Positions 21,229 through 31,583 of a DNA stretch of 64,000 nt are shown in pieces. Both the position numbers and the translations under genes were made by a program. How positions within the stretch are numbered: position 1 is the stretch's first letter; the number at the start of each line of letters is the position of its first letter. The DNA comes from Chrysopilus asiliformis (Eukaryota > Arthropoda > Insecta > Diptera > Rhagionidae): NCBI GenBank assembly GCA_964034945.1, contig OZ035962.1:90255650-90319649 (forward strand), in the 5' to 3' direction. Under the pieces are notes generated by a model. That model saw nothing but the letters and a program-made list of their open reading frames with translations, ran no database searches and was not told the DNA's origin.

Positions 21229-22435
21229 AAAATGGAGCATTACGCTATGAACGAAATTACATCGAGAAAAGGGATTTGTCAAAGATTTATCAATTTATGT
21301 TTCTTTTCATACATTAAATTCAACATATAAAAAAGAAAATACCAGAACCACGAAAATTCTATTAAAAATTCCATATTATTTAGAAATTTAAACACTGCCC
21401 TATGGTTGCCTCCCAGGAAAGATTTTTTTATGACTTTTTCAACTAACACCTCATAGCGAAGTGTGATTTTCCCTGACTTCCGATTAAAAACTTTCCATTG
21501 CGGTTTGATTGCAGCTGAGGGCGAAATGTGTGAGTATACAATAAAAGTTATTTGACACCTCATGAAAAAAAAAAAACGAAAGTTGAAGCATAATATTTTT
21601 GCCTTAGTTTCAGTTCAATTGCTGTGTTTCGTCGATTAAAGCGCAGCACGCATGGTAGGTATCCAATTTAATATTTAACGTTTGTGGAATGCATTTGGTC
21701 AATTTTGGTTGATGGCGAAAGAGTCGTTAATCCGTACAGATCGTCCAATTGTGGTCATTTGGGAGTAGTAAAATGTTGCACTGTTGCATTATTATTTAAA
21801 CGAAAGTAGATCACGTCACTTTGGTTGGGATTTTATCGCTCTTGTGGTTTCTGAGACGAAAAATCAAGACATTTATGTGAAGTCTTGTTGGATTGAAAAT
21901 TGACGCCCTATGAAAGACATTTAAAATACGATGAGAACGTAACAGGAAACTGAGGCTGTTTTAATGGTATAGGTATGGAAAATACGGTAAGGCGGATACA
22001 TTTGACAATAACAATCGTACTTTTTTTACGTTGAAAGTTATTATTAGGTAAGAAAGCGTAAAAAAACCTTTTCGTTCACTTTTAATTTCCCTGCTTCTTT
22101 TCTCATAACAAACGACAGAGAAATTGAAATTGTGGGTTTTGTAATTTATAGCAATTTGCTGTGGCGCCAATAGTGGATTTGAAGAATTTCTTATTAAAGG
22201 ATTTTTCAGGTGGAACAGATTATGGGATTTTGCATTAGAAATATTTGGAATGACGCTTTTTGTTAGCGGAAAATTTACCGAAGAATTTTCGCGAGCTGTG
22301 AGTTTGATTTTTTAACCATTTTAGTGTTGATTTTCTCGGTTTATGTAAAAGTAGAAAAATTCATCTGACAGTTAAAAAATTCATCCATGCGTCCGGGATC
22401 GACTGGGACTATTCGGGATCAGGTCCCGGAAACGA
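21229..22435. other. Non-coding AT-rich DNA
   Basis: No gene was recognised. The minus-strand frames at 21279-21563 and 21961-22170 have no family signature. Confidence 0.5.
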
Positions 22436-22560
22436 GGGTGACCACACGTCCCAGTTTAAAGCATGTTTTCCCGACGTCCCAGAGTCTAATTTTTGGTCCC
22501 GTATTATTTGAAAAGTTCTCCATTTTTTTTCCCGGTTTATTTTTTCGAAGGAATACTTTC
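22436..22560 (-). mobile_element. hAT-like family right-end fragment
   Basis: The sequence agggtgaccacacgtcccag followed by ttttcccgacgtcccagag is the inverted right end of the hAT-like family. The rest of the copy is missing. Confidence 0.5.
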
Positions 22561-22634
22561 TAATAAGGTTTGAGAGAATATGCAGACAAAAATGTGTATG
22601 CATGTTAAATTAATATAAATAAAATTTCCATTAA

Positions 22635-23743
22635 AAACATAAGAAAAACTACAATTGCCAGGGACTAATCGTCAAATACTCTATATGAGGACAGACGAAA
22701 TTTTGATTTAAAAAATAACAAAAGCTATAATTGCCAATCTGGCAATTATTGAAAACCCGTATGGTGATATTCGTATCAAAATTTGAACAGTTGTTCCACT
22801 TTGAAGTCAAACTTTTCAAAAAGATTTTTTAAAATTTATTCCAATCGGATTTTGATGTATGGGAGTTTTATGTAGAATCATATCCTAAATAACTTTTGTT
22901 CTTGAACTTTTTTGATAAGGTGCACCGTTTTCGAGATATTTGCAAAAAATGTTTTCGTTCGTATGGGAGGTACCCCCCCTAATGGTCAATTTTTGCCCAT
23001 GAACAAAATTAGCCTCACATTTTACGAAAAACGGATCTGCGCAAAATTTCAAGTCTGTAGCTCAATCCCTGCGCCCGCAATCCGCGCCACAGACGGACAG
23101 ACGGACGGACAGACGGACGGACAGACAGACGGACGGACAGACAGACGGACAGACAGACGGACGGACGGACATGCTAAATTCAACTTTTTTCATCATTCTA
23201 AGCACACTGGTGTAATTTATTTTTGTGTGTGATGACGGGATCTTGGCGTTACAAACGGTAAAGCAAAGTTAATATACCCTTTGATTTCACCATACGGGTA
23301 TAAAAAATCCATTTGTATAGGAGAGAGGAAAAGGAGTTGTCTGATTGGATTTTGATGTATCGAAGGGTTATGTAAAATCATATTCTAAACACATTTTGCT
23401 TTCATAAATTTTTCGATTTGACTAACCGTTTTCAAGAAAACTACAAAAAATTGTTTCGTTTGTATTTGGGGACAGGGGAAAGAAGGGTCCGATTTTACTC
23501 GTTAAATAAATTAGTCTTCTTATTTACCAGAAATGCAGCTTTAAAAAATCTTCGCTAAATCCTTTAAAAAAAAATTGTGTTTTTTCGGACGGACATACGG
23601 ACGGACATGCGGAATTCAAAAACCTTTGTCATTCTAAAACACGCTGCTCTGGTGTTCATTTTTGCTTACAAAAATTGGTTCGATGCGTTGCCAACGGCAT
23701 ACTAAATCCAATATACTCCTATATGAGATATCATATAGCGTAT
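22635..23743 (+). mobile_element. DINE/mini-me-like element, family B (B1), interrupted
   Basis: The 5' part (22635-22710, with acaattgccaggga) and the 3' part (about 23303-23743) match the family B copy at 44051-45005. Shared stretches include the gattggattttgatgta segment, a short (GGAC)n block (23588-23611) and a 3' terminal hairpin around atgagatatcatatagcgta. A family A element lies between the two parts. Confidence 0.62.
22711..23302 (+). mobile_element. DINE/mini-me-like element, family A, full-length copy (A2)
   Basis: It starts near aaataacaaaagctataatt and contains cccgtatggtga close to the 5' end and its inverse tcaccatacggg at the 3' end, a subterminal inverted repeat. The centre has (RGAC)n (23090-23171). 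The 3' end folds as tataccc paired with gggtata. Subterminal inverted repeats, a GTCY microsatellite and a 3' stem-loop are the published features of DINE/Helentron-associated elements. No coding capacity is seen. It is inserted within B1. Confidence 0.66.
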
Positions 23744-25079
23744 AGAAATAGTGAAATTTCAACAATTTCGACTTCATGAATTTCGTTTCTTCAATTTGAA
23801 TTCAAATTCCAACAACTTTTGAAAATCAAACCGTAATAATCAAATAGCTGCATATATTAATATGGAATTTACAACAATTTTGTGCATTTTTCAAATATTT
23901 TTATTTGTTTTATTTCAAAGTCTCGACATTTAACGAATAATGACAACATTTTATTCGAAAACATATAAAAGATCAGACGAAAAATTCCGGATTGCATCAT
24001 CGATAAAAGCACGAAATTAATTGCGTTAAAAGTTTATCTTTTCTTATGTTAAACGAAGTCTTTTTATTCAAATTTAACCACAAAAGAAAACTTTTTAAGG
24101 TAATTCCATTATTTCGCCACAGTCGAGGCAATATTAATCTGACTTAATCGGGAATGTTTTATTATTGACCTACCCCAAGATTGATCCATTATTAATTAAA
24201 CCTTGGATCCGTTAAAGTAACTAATTAAACATTCTATGAAAATACGCCGAATGAGAATCTTCGTTAAGTCGTTAAGCAATTAAAAAGTTCATAATTAAGC
24301 AAAGGTCAGAAAATTTGAAATGGAAAATTTCATGGAATGCCAACAAAATCGAGCAATGAATTTTTCATCAAATTCAGCAAAATTTTAACTGCTGAGTGCT
24401 AGTTTTTTTAAAAAAGTTATTTTTTAAGTAATTATTTTCAACATCTGAATGTTACGCATGCTCAAGCGGGCTAATTAACCTGAAAATTTTGTCCATTGAA
24501 CGGATTTTTTTTCTTTAAATTTTTTGTTATTTGATATGTGGTGGTGTGAGGGTTTTTTTTATTGCGTTTTCACTAAATTTTGTTATAAATCGGTTGATTT
24601 TTTCGCTAATCCATTTAATTTGACGAGGCGGAAAATTATGGCTCAAACGCGAGATTATCGAAATTAAGTTTTTTCTCACGTGAATTATTCATATTAGTTG
24701 AAATGAGTGTAAAACTTTTTATTTTTCAGAACCTCTGAATTTAATTTCACATTTTATATTATTAATTGGCGAAAAAGTATTTAGTCTTATAGTAGAGACA
24801 AACTGCTATTAGGTGTAAAAAATATGACAGGTTTTAGGTTGGATCAATTTACTACCCAATCCTGGGTAACAGATAACCGTCTGTTAACTTGTTAATTGGC
24901 GTCAAGACAAATTTCATTGAATCGGTATTCTAGCAAACAATTTAAAATACGTCAAACGATTAGCTGTCTGTCTGTTAACTTTTATGTAGACTTTTCTTAA
25001 GATAATTTGGTATTCTGGCTACCAAGTGAACAAACAATCCTAACCTCAAAAGTCTATTCGGATCAGCTTTTACAATCTG
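23744..25079. other. Non-coding AT-rich DNA
   Basis: No gene, tandem array or paired element ends were recognised. It contains no open frame of 60 codons or more. Confidence 0.55.
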
Positions 25080-25083
25080 TTAA

Positions 25084-25367
25084 CCCTTTCGGTACATGTT
25101 TTTTTCTATGGGTTTTAAAAATACTCTCTATACAAATTAATGATGTTTAAACTATTAATACTCATTTAAAACAAAAAAAAAATTAAAAATTTTAATTTTT
25201 TTCAAATACGTCCACTGTGGTCCAGCTTTTAACTCAAAAAATCAAAATTGGGTCAAAAATGCACTCAATGGTGCACTGAATGAGAATAGAGTGTTGAAAA
25301 TAAATAAATAATAAGTCATTTAAAATTTTTAACTGCGTTGCCATATGGCATCAAAATACCGAAAGGG
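25084..25367. mobile_element. piggyBac-like MITE, 284 bp
   Basis: TTAA at 25080-25083 and 25368-25371 flank perfect 11-bp inverted ends CCCTTTCGGTA. Both the TTAA target and the CCC start are typical of piggyBac-type elements. The interior is AT-rich and non-coding. Confidence 0.82.
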
Positions 25368-25384
25368 TTAAGTAGCCACCGAAT

Positions 25385-25703
25385 TTGAAAACGCTGACAC
25401 TCATGAAAATATGTTTAAAAAAATCTATGGGAAGTACCCGTTATAATTCCCGTTACTTTTCCAAAAGTTGAAAAATTACGATTTTCGTAAAACTCGCTAA
25501 TTTCAAGTCGCTAGGTCAACGCGTTCTCGAGTTATTTAAGATACGTACAATGGACAAACCGACAGACAGACAAACCGACAGACAGACAGACCGACAGACA
25601 GATGCACGGACATCCTCATAATTTTGTCTTTTCTATCTGCCCTCCGTTCTCGAGTCGGTTCCCGCCATGAATACAATACTTTCCCTCTGTAGCAGAGGAA
25701 AGT
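25385..25703 (+). mobile_element. DINE/mini-me-like element, family C (C2), with intact 3' hairpin
   Basis: It matches the minus strand of 4455-4875. A (GACA)n block lies at 25558-25610, followed by atgcacggacatcctcataa. The 3' end forms a hairpin at 25678-25703 in which actttcc-ctctg pairs with cagag-gaaagt. The 5' boundary is uncertain. Confidence 0.6.
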
Positions 25704-26110
25704 AAAAATGGAAAATTTATTACCTTTGAATTTTTAATCCAAGTTAATATAATTAAAGAAAATTCTAGAAAGCAGATTTTCCGGGAAAACTATAATACAA
25801 ATTTTTAAGGCTTCCCCTGAATACATTCAATTTAAAGTATTACACAACAGAGATTGTGAATTGTATTTGATTTTCTGCTGCAACAATTCGAAATATTTCG
25901 GAAATTGAAAAATCAATAATGTGTAAACCCTTTTTTTTAATGACTTCGATTTTTTCTTAACATAATTTTGGTGTTACGTGTATGTCAACATAAATTATCA
26001 GCTAGTAAAATTTTAGATGGAAAGTCTATTTTCATACACGTGTGGATACATTCTGCTTTGAACCTGTGGTGAGGCAGTTTAATTTAGAAGCGCTACAAAT
26101 CATTTAAGAT
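25704..26110. other. Non-coding AT-rich DNA
   Basis: No feature was recognised. Confidence 0.5.
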
Positions 26111-26650
26111 TAGGGTGACCATATTTATTTTGTATTAATCCGCGCAGGAAGGGGGGGGGGGGGGGGGGGGAGATTAAATAAAAAAAAACTTTCATTTTAG
26201 GTTTCGATTAGAAATAAATAGCGATTTTTTCATGTGGCAATGACCATTGGAGATCAAAAATCATGGCAAATGCTGTCGCCATGGGACACTTTATTGGCAG
26301 GCCATGAAAAAAATCCAGGTTTTATAGGCCTATGTTACACACGGCAACTTTAAGCGGCGACTTTTCTTAAGTATAGGCGCGAGAAGTGAGGGAAGCGGTG
26401 GCCCCTCACTTCTCTCGCCTATACTTAAGAAAAGTCACCGCTTAAAGTTGCCGTGTGTAACATAGGCCATATATAAAAAGTCGAAATTTTCAAGTTAAAA
26501 CTTTCATTTGTTACTGCATTGAAAAGGGTTAGACTCAGAAAAATTACTTGCACTCCAATTCCGGGGAAAACAACTAGTAATATGCGCCGCAGGCGTTTTG
26601 AGCTGGTCTTAATTTGTCCCCGGTTGTTTTCGAGAGTGTATCAATTAAGA
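26111..26650 (+). mobile_element. hAT-like family copy, left end and centre, with an inserted palindrome
   Basis: The left end TAGGGTGACCATATT at 26111 is followed by a G20 homopolymer (26151-26170) where other copies have a mixed G-rich block. A gcgccgcaggcgtttt module lies at 26583. The right end is missing. The palindrome 26327-26468 lies inside. Confidence 0.58.
26327..26468. mobile_element. Near-perfect palindrome, 66-bp arms
   Basis: Arms 26327-26392 and 26403-26468 are reverse complements with two mismatches around a 10-bp loop (aagcggtggc). Ends are GGCCTATGTTACACACGG. Flanks ata (26324-26326) and ata (26469-26471) may be a 3-bp duplication. The whole unit would fold into a long hairpin as RNA or cruciform DNA. 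Confidence 0.8.
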
Positions 26651-26893
26651 AAAATGAGCCGTGGCATTATCTGAGTCTGAGAACTCGTGTTACCGCAGGA
26701 ACTCTTGTTTGCTGGACATGGTGTTTTATAATGGTGCTGCCGTTTCAATATTACTGATCTAAGGGCTATCCAGAAATGCATTTTAGCATAAAAAATTCTT
26801 TGTTGAATTAATATTTGTTTTGTTGTGCTTTGCCTTGCAATAGGTCTTGCAATACTCAGAAATACTCAGAAAATACTCATATTTTCTACTCAT

Positions 26894-27164
26894 ACTCAGA
26901 AAAATGTCCAGGTCAACTTTTTGTCAGGTCAACTCTGACCTTACAGAGGTGTCTGTAAGCCAGTTAGCGGTCAGAGTTAACCTATCTAAGGTCAACTCGT
27001 GCAGCTCCCAATGCCTTACTTCACCTGCTGGTGGCTTTATTTCAGAATTTCTCCGACCACAGGTCAACTCAGTTTTACTTGCCCACATGCAGGTGAACGC
27101 GCGCCTGCCCGAGGCCAATTACGCCGTATGTAGGTCGTCGAATTAGCCTCCATTTTTCTGAGTG
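26894..27164. mobile_element. MITE-like segment with reiterated AGGTCAACT
   Basis: The ends actcagaaaaatg (26895-26907) and catttttctgagt (27151-27163) are a 13-bp perfect inverted pair. Inside, aggtcaact occurs at 26910, 26926, 26989 and 27061, with aggtgaacg at 27091 and the inverse tgacct at 26936. Open frames on both strands here have no family signature. No target duplication is clear. Confidence 0.5.
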
Positions 27165-28830
27165 TAGGTCATTTTGTTTATTGTTCAGGGGAGCGACAAA
27201 GCTCTCGTCAGACAAAGTAATGTCAACTTCTTCTGGTCTTTTTCGTTCGCCAAAAAATATCTTTTATTAAAGAATTCTCAAAAAAATGAAAAGGAAATCT
27301 GTGGAAAACCTCCAAGAATTACATATTTTCACACAAGTGTCCTACAGACAGATAAGAAGGTAACGCTTTTCAATTCAACTCAATAAATCGTAAAACCTCA
27401 TAAGTGAGCTTGAAATTACGTAACCACGGAAAATTCTGAGAGTTTTTTAAATGCGTTTTGCAATAACCTCTTATTTCAGTGACTCATCAAGTTTTTGGTC
27501 CCACTTTTCTGAAAATAGGGTCATCACTGCATTAAAAAAGACGAAAATTTAGATTACCGCAGCTAAAGAACGCCATAAAAGCGCAAAGCATCGATTGATG
27601 GCCCAAAACTAAGATATTCTCTGTTGCTGCATAAAAAAATCATGTTTATGCGCATAAAGTAACAAATCTTTGTCTTTGATCTCAATAAACACTTTCAATT
27701 GCGAGATAATTGCTTCATTTATCGCCGATTCATAGAGAGATGCATCGCGCCACTTGTATACATCTTTAACTATGGCGGCAATTATAGACATAAATATTTT
27801 CTTAAAGGACGCTCGGCAATATGTATGTTACTTGCTTCATTTGAATGATGCATAAGAACGTTCTGTAAATATGACAACATAGATCTATCTATGTAAAAAT
27901 GGTACATATTTAATGCATGAATAATAAATAATGTAGTGCTGGATATGTCGTCGAGTGGTGTTGTTGCTGTCATGTTTTATGATTCTTCCGACATTCTGTT
28001 GGATCATTGCTGGTGACTCCATCAACAACATCGTCATCAACAGCATGAGATGCAGCAGCAGGGTCATCATAACCCATCAGAGACATCTTCATATATGCTA
28101 CATCTAATAGATATGCATGAGCATTTGCCCTTTGGTTATGGAAGTTATAGAAGGAACTTGGCTGGTTATCGTCATCTTCTTGAATGCCGGTCCAGGCGCT
28201 GTATTTATTGCTGCAATATTTGTTCCTGTCATAAATTCAGGGATGTACTACATTGCATCGCATACAATTTACAATAGTCGTACACTCATAGATAGTGACA
28301 TACTTTATGCTCTATGCTAGATCGTCTTCTGACAAAACCCATGAATGGTAAGATGATGTCAATGGCAGCTTCATTTCATATCACTTGAACATCACATTTT
28401 TGGTCTCTAGCTCCAGTTACATTACAGAGTGCATTAGTGTCATAAAATTTATGTTCAAGTTTAATAATGTAAACACAGCTGATTCCCTATTGGGATTTTT
28501 ATAGCCATCATAACTATCACTATGTTCAGAGCATAAAACATAAGCGCAGCGTGTAACATAAGCAAATTCTATATCTATGTAATGATGAACATTTCATACT
28601 CACACTCCACTGACTGTGTAAGACGATGAAAAGTGCAGCGCCATCAATTTACAATTAACCTTTTTGGTCGGAAATGACAAACTATATAACATTGCTATGT
28701 CAGTACGTGTAGATTTTATTTTATTTGTCAGTCTGTATGTTGGTTTATTTGTTGTATGTTTATCCGGCAGTAGTTATGTTTCAATGATGGATACACAAAC
28801 AAACAGATTTTTCATTATATGTTTGTTGCT
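27165..28830. other. Non-coding DNA with clustered CATAAA words
   Basis: Many short overlapping frames on both strands, none with a recognised motif. The frame 28117-28320 has a hydrophobic stretch but no supporting context. CATAAA words occur near 27573, 27632, 27655, 27790, 28232, 28441 and 28532. The patch is less AT-rich than its surroundings and could be regulatory. Confidence 0.4.
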
Positions 28831-29376
28831 TAGGGTGACCATATTTTTTTAATTTATTCGAATCCAGGGCACTTTATTGGCAAGTTTATTGGTGAGGGGG
28901 GCAGGGGGTGGAGGAGAAATATTTAGTATGTTGAAACAAATCGAAAAACACGAAACAAGTTAAAACGCTGAGCACGAGAAATATCTTATGCTAGTAGCAC
29001 ACTTGGCTACTTTTATTGGGCTGCAAAAGTAGCGTGCGGTGTTCACACACAATAGAGAATTAGCATGCAGCAGGCGTATTTTGTCCTGCGCTACCGAACA
29101 GTTCGCAATCTTGCAGTCGGAAACTTGCTCCGCAGCACAGATTCACAGTTTTCGCTGTAGAAAGGTTTTTTACTCAATAAAACATTTAAAAATAGTGATG
29201 CGGTGATAGCGCAGCAGGTTATTATTATTATACCCGTATGGTGAAACCAAAGGGTATATTAACTTTGCCTTACCGTTTGTAACGCCAAGATCCCGTCATC
29301 ACACATAAAAATGAATTACACCAGTGTGTTTAGAATGATAAAAATAATTAATTTCTGCATGTCCGTCCGTCTGTCC

Positions 29377-29414
<38 letters not shown>

Positions 29415-30607
29415 CCGTCTGTCCGTCTGTCTGTGGCGCGGATTGCGGGCGCACGGATTGAGCTAGAGGCTTGAATTTTTGCACAGATCCGTTTTTCGTA
29501 AAATGCGAGGCTAAGTTCGTTAATGGGCAAAAATGGACCATTAGGGGGGGTACCCCCCATACGAACGAAAACGTTTTTTGCGAATATCTCAAAAACGCTG
29601 TATCTTATCAAAAAAGTCCAAGAACAAAAGTTATTTAGAATATGATTCTACATAAAACTCCCATACATCAAAATCCGATTGGAACAAATTTTAAAAAATC
29701 TTATTGGAAAGTTTGACTTCAAAGTGGAATTTTGGTATAACTGTTCGAATTTTGATACGAATATCACCATACGGGTCTCCAATGATTGCCAGATTGGCAA
29801 TTATAGCTTTTGTTATGTTTTTTTTTTACAGAAAACACCGTCATTGCCTGACCAAACAAAGTTACTGGGTAAAACTCTAGAAACTAAAGACGCATTCACC
29901 CCTTTTATTATGTCTGCTTTCATTTGAAACAAGCTAGAAATGTGAAAAGTGCGGTTCAATGTGTCAATTTTTGCTAGTACTTCTGGTTCTACCAAAGTAG
30001 CGCCGCAAAAGTTTCAACAGTGGCCTATTTTACTTAAAAATGTGTATTTACAAGTGCTTTTTAACAAAACTTGTAAATTATTGGCTTATTTTCACTGTTT
30101 CTGGCAGCGGCTACTTTCCAATTTTAGTGTTCACACATAGGTGCTTTTTAGGTTGCGCAGCATTTGACAATACTGCCGCTGTTTCAAAAGCTGTGCAGTT
30201 TTCTGAGTTGTAGAGGGCTTCAGACATTGCAGCGTGCAGGTAACGCAGTTTTTTTTGTCATGCTGCGTAGTAAAAATAGTCAAGTCTGATACTAGCATGC
30301 ATTTTCGAAGAGAGGTGATTTTTTTGTCACTTTTTGTGGTATTTTTTTCTTCAGAATACGACAGAAGTTGCGTAAAATGTTTAGAGAGAAATATATGTTA
30401 TAATATTTTTTTTAAATAAATACGCCGCAGGCGATTTTTTAAAGTAAAGACACGATGAACTTAGAGACCTATGAAAAAGCTGTAGCACAGGCGAATATTT
30501 TCGATTTGAAGACTAAATCGAATAATCCGGGACAAAAAATTAGATTCCCAGACAACACGCTTATATCCGGGACTGTCCCGGCAAATCCAGTACATGTGGT
30601 TACCCTA
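28831..30607 (+). mobile_element. hAT-like family copy enlarged by insertions
   Basis: The left end TAGGGTGACCATATT (28831) with a G-rich block (28893-28915) and the right end tccgggactgtcccggcaaa then ggttaccctA (30607) belong to the same family as 1319-1833. A tacgccgcaggcgattttt module is at 30421. The copy is about 1.2 kb longer than the complete one because it contains the family A element (29229-29820) and possibly a further insertion with gcagc-rich sequence on both sides. No matching 8-bp duplication was found. The 83-codon frame near the right end is repeat-derived. Confidence 0.6.
29229..29820 (-). mobile_element. DINE/mini-me-like element, family A, full-length, minus strand (A3)
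   Basis: Read on the minus strand it runs from cataacaaaagctataattg through cccgtatggtga, then ggatctgtgcaaaa, (RGAC)n (29359-29432) and the 3' hairpin with tataccc/gggtata at 29229-29235. It is nested inside the hAT-like copy. Confidence 0.66.
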
Positions 30608-31340
30608 GAATTGTGGGATTTTAATACAAATACTCGTACTTTAGTAGCCAGTCTTTCACTTCAGAGTTTGTTCCACCCGAAAGTTAAGAATGGATCGTTA
30701 AACTGAATTCACAGTGCTTGCAATCGTTGTACGCATACTTGCTATACTTGTAGTCGTATGTAAATTTCATATCTTCAACTGTACTTCGATTTAATTCATT
30801 GATAATGCACGAATTGATGGCAAGTTTATTTGTTTTGATTATATAGAAGTGCAAATTTATTGTCATGTTGGATAAATTGTCAGGGGGTAATTGAAATTTA
30901 ACAAAATTATTGTTAAATGAATAAATAAATAATTGAATCAGTGGCGGGGCGTAGTTTATCGAACGGAAAATCTCTGGAAGGAGATATGAGGATTGTAAAA
31001 ATTTACAAATTAAACATTTGAGAAATTTTTAATCATTTACTAATTGCTTTCGCATATTGTAATTAATTTTTCTGACAAACAGTAAGATATTACAACCATA
31101 CAAACACATAAGAGTGCAACGTGGTCGCAATGTTTTCACAAAGTGGTCGCAATGTGGTCGCAGTGTGGTCGCGGCGACCACAAGCTTACAGTACTGGTGA
31201 AAATTAAAGCCGCGATGCACAGTTTACGACATTGGGATTTATTTGAAAAGTAACCGGGAAGTTTATCGTGTTAAATCTCAAATCTTAATAGGCAATGAGG
31301 GTTGGGTCGTTTTATATTATGTATTCCTGAAAAGTAAGAA
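30608..31340. other. Non-coding DNA with a short tandem patch
   Basis: At 31118-31182 the word gtggtcgc(a/g) repeats four to five times and is followed by gcggcgacca, giving an inverted pair. No gene was recognised. Confidence 0.5.
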
Positions 31341-31583
31341 CCGAGGTTGAAGGGCGAGGAGTTTGAAGGGCGAGAAGGTTGAAGGGCGAGGAGGTTGAAG
31401 GGTGAGGAGGTTGAAGGGCGAGGAGGTTGAAGGGCGAGGAGGTTGAAGGGCCAGGAGGTTGAAGGGCGAGGAGGTTGAAGCGCGAGGAGGTTGAAGGGCG
31501 AGGAGGTTGAAGGACGAGGAAGTTGAAGGACGAGGAGATTGAAGGGCGAGGCGATTGAAGGGCGAGGCGATTGAAGGGCGAAT
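31341..31583 (+). repeat. 16-bp minisatellite, about 15 copies
   Basis: The unit gttgaagggcgaggag is repeated with minor variants (ggacgagg, gggccagg, ggcgaggcga). Because 16 is not a multiple of three and the unit has no stop on the minus strand, all three minus frames stay open as a 16-residue LQPPRPSTSSPFNLLA-type repeat. This is a property of the array, not evidence of a gene. Confidence 0.92.

Noticed and set aside
22912..23232. Frames encoding TDGQTDRRTD-type repeats, also at 20866, 29299, 44774 and 57254
   Set aside because: These translate the (RGAC)n microsatellite of DINE-like elements; the same peptide recurs only because the repeat does.
30455..30706. 83-codon frame near a repeat end
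   Set aside because: It overlaps the right end of the hAT-like family, which has no frame at this position in other copies.
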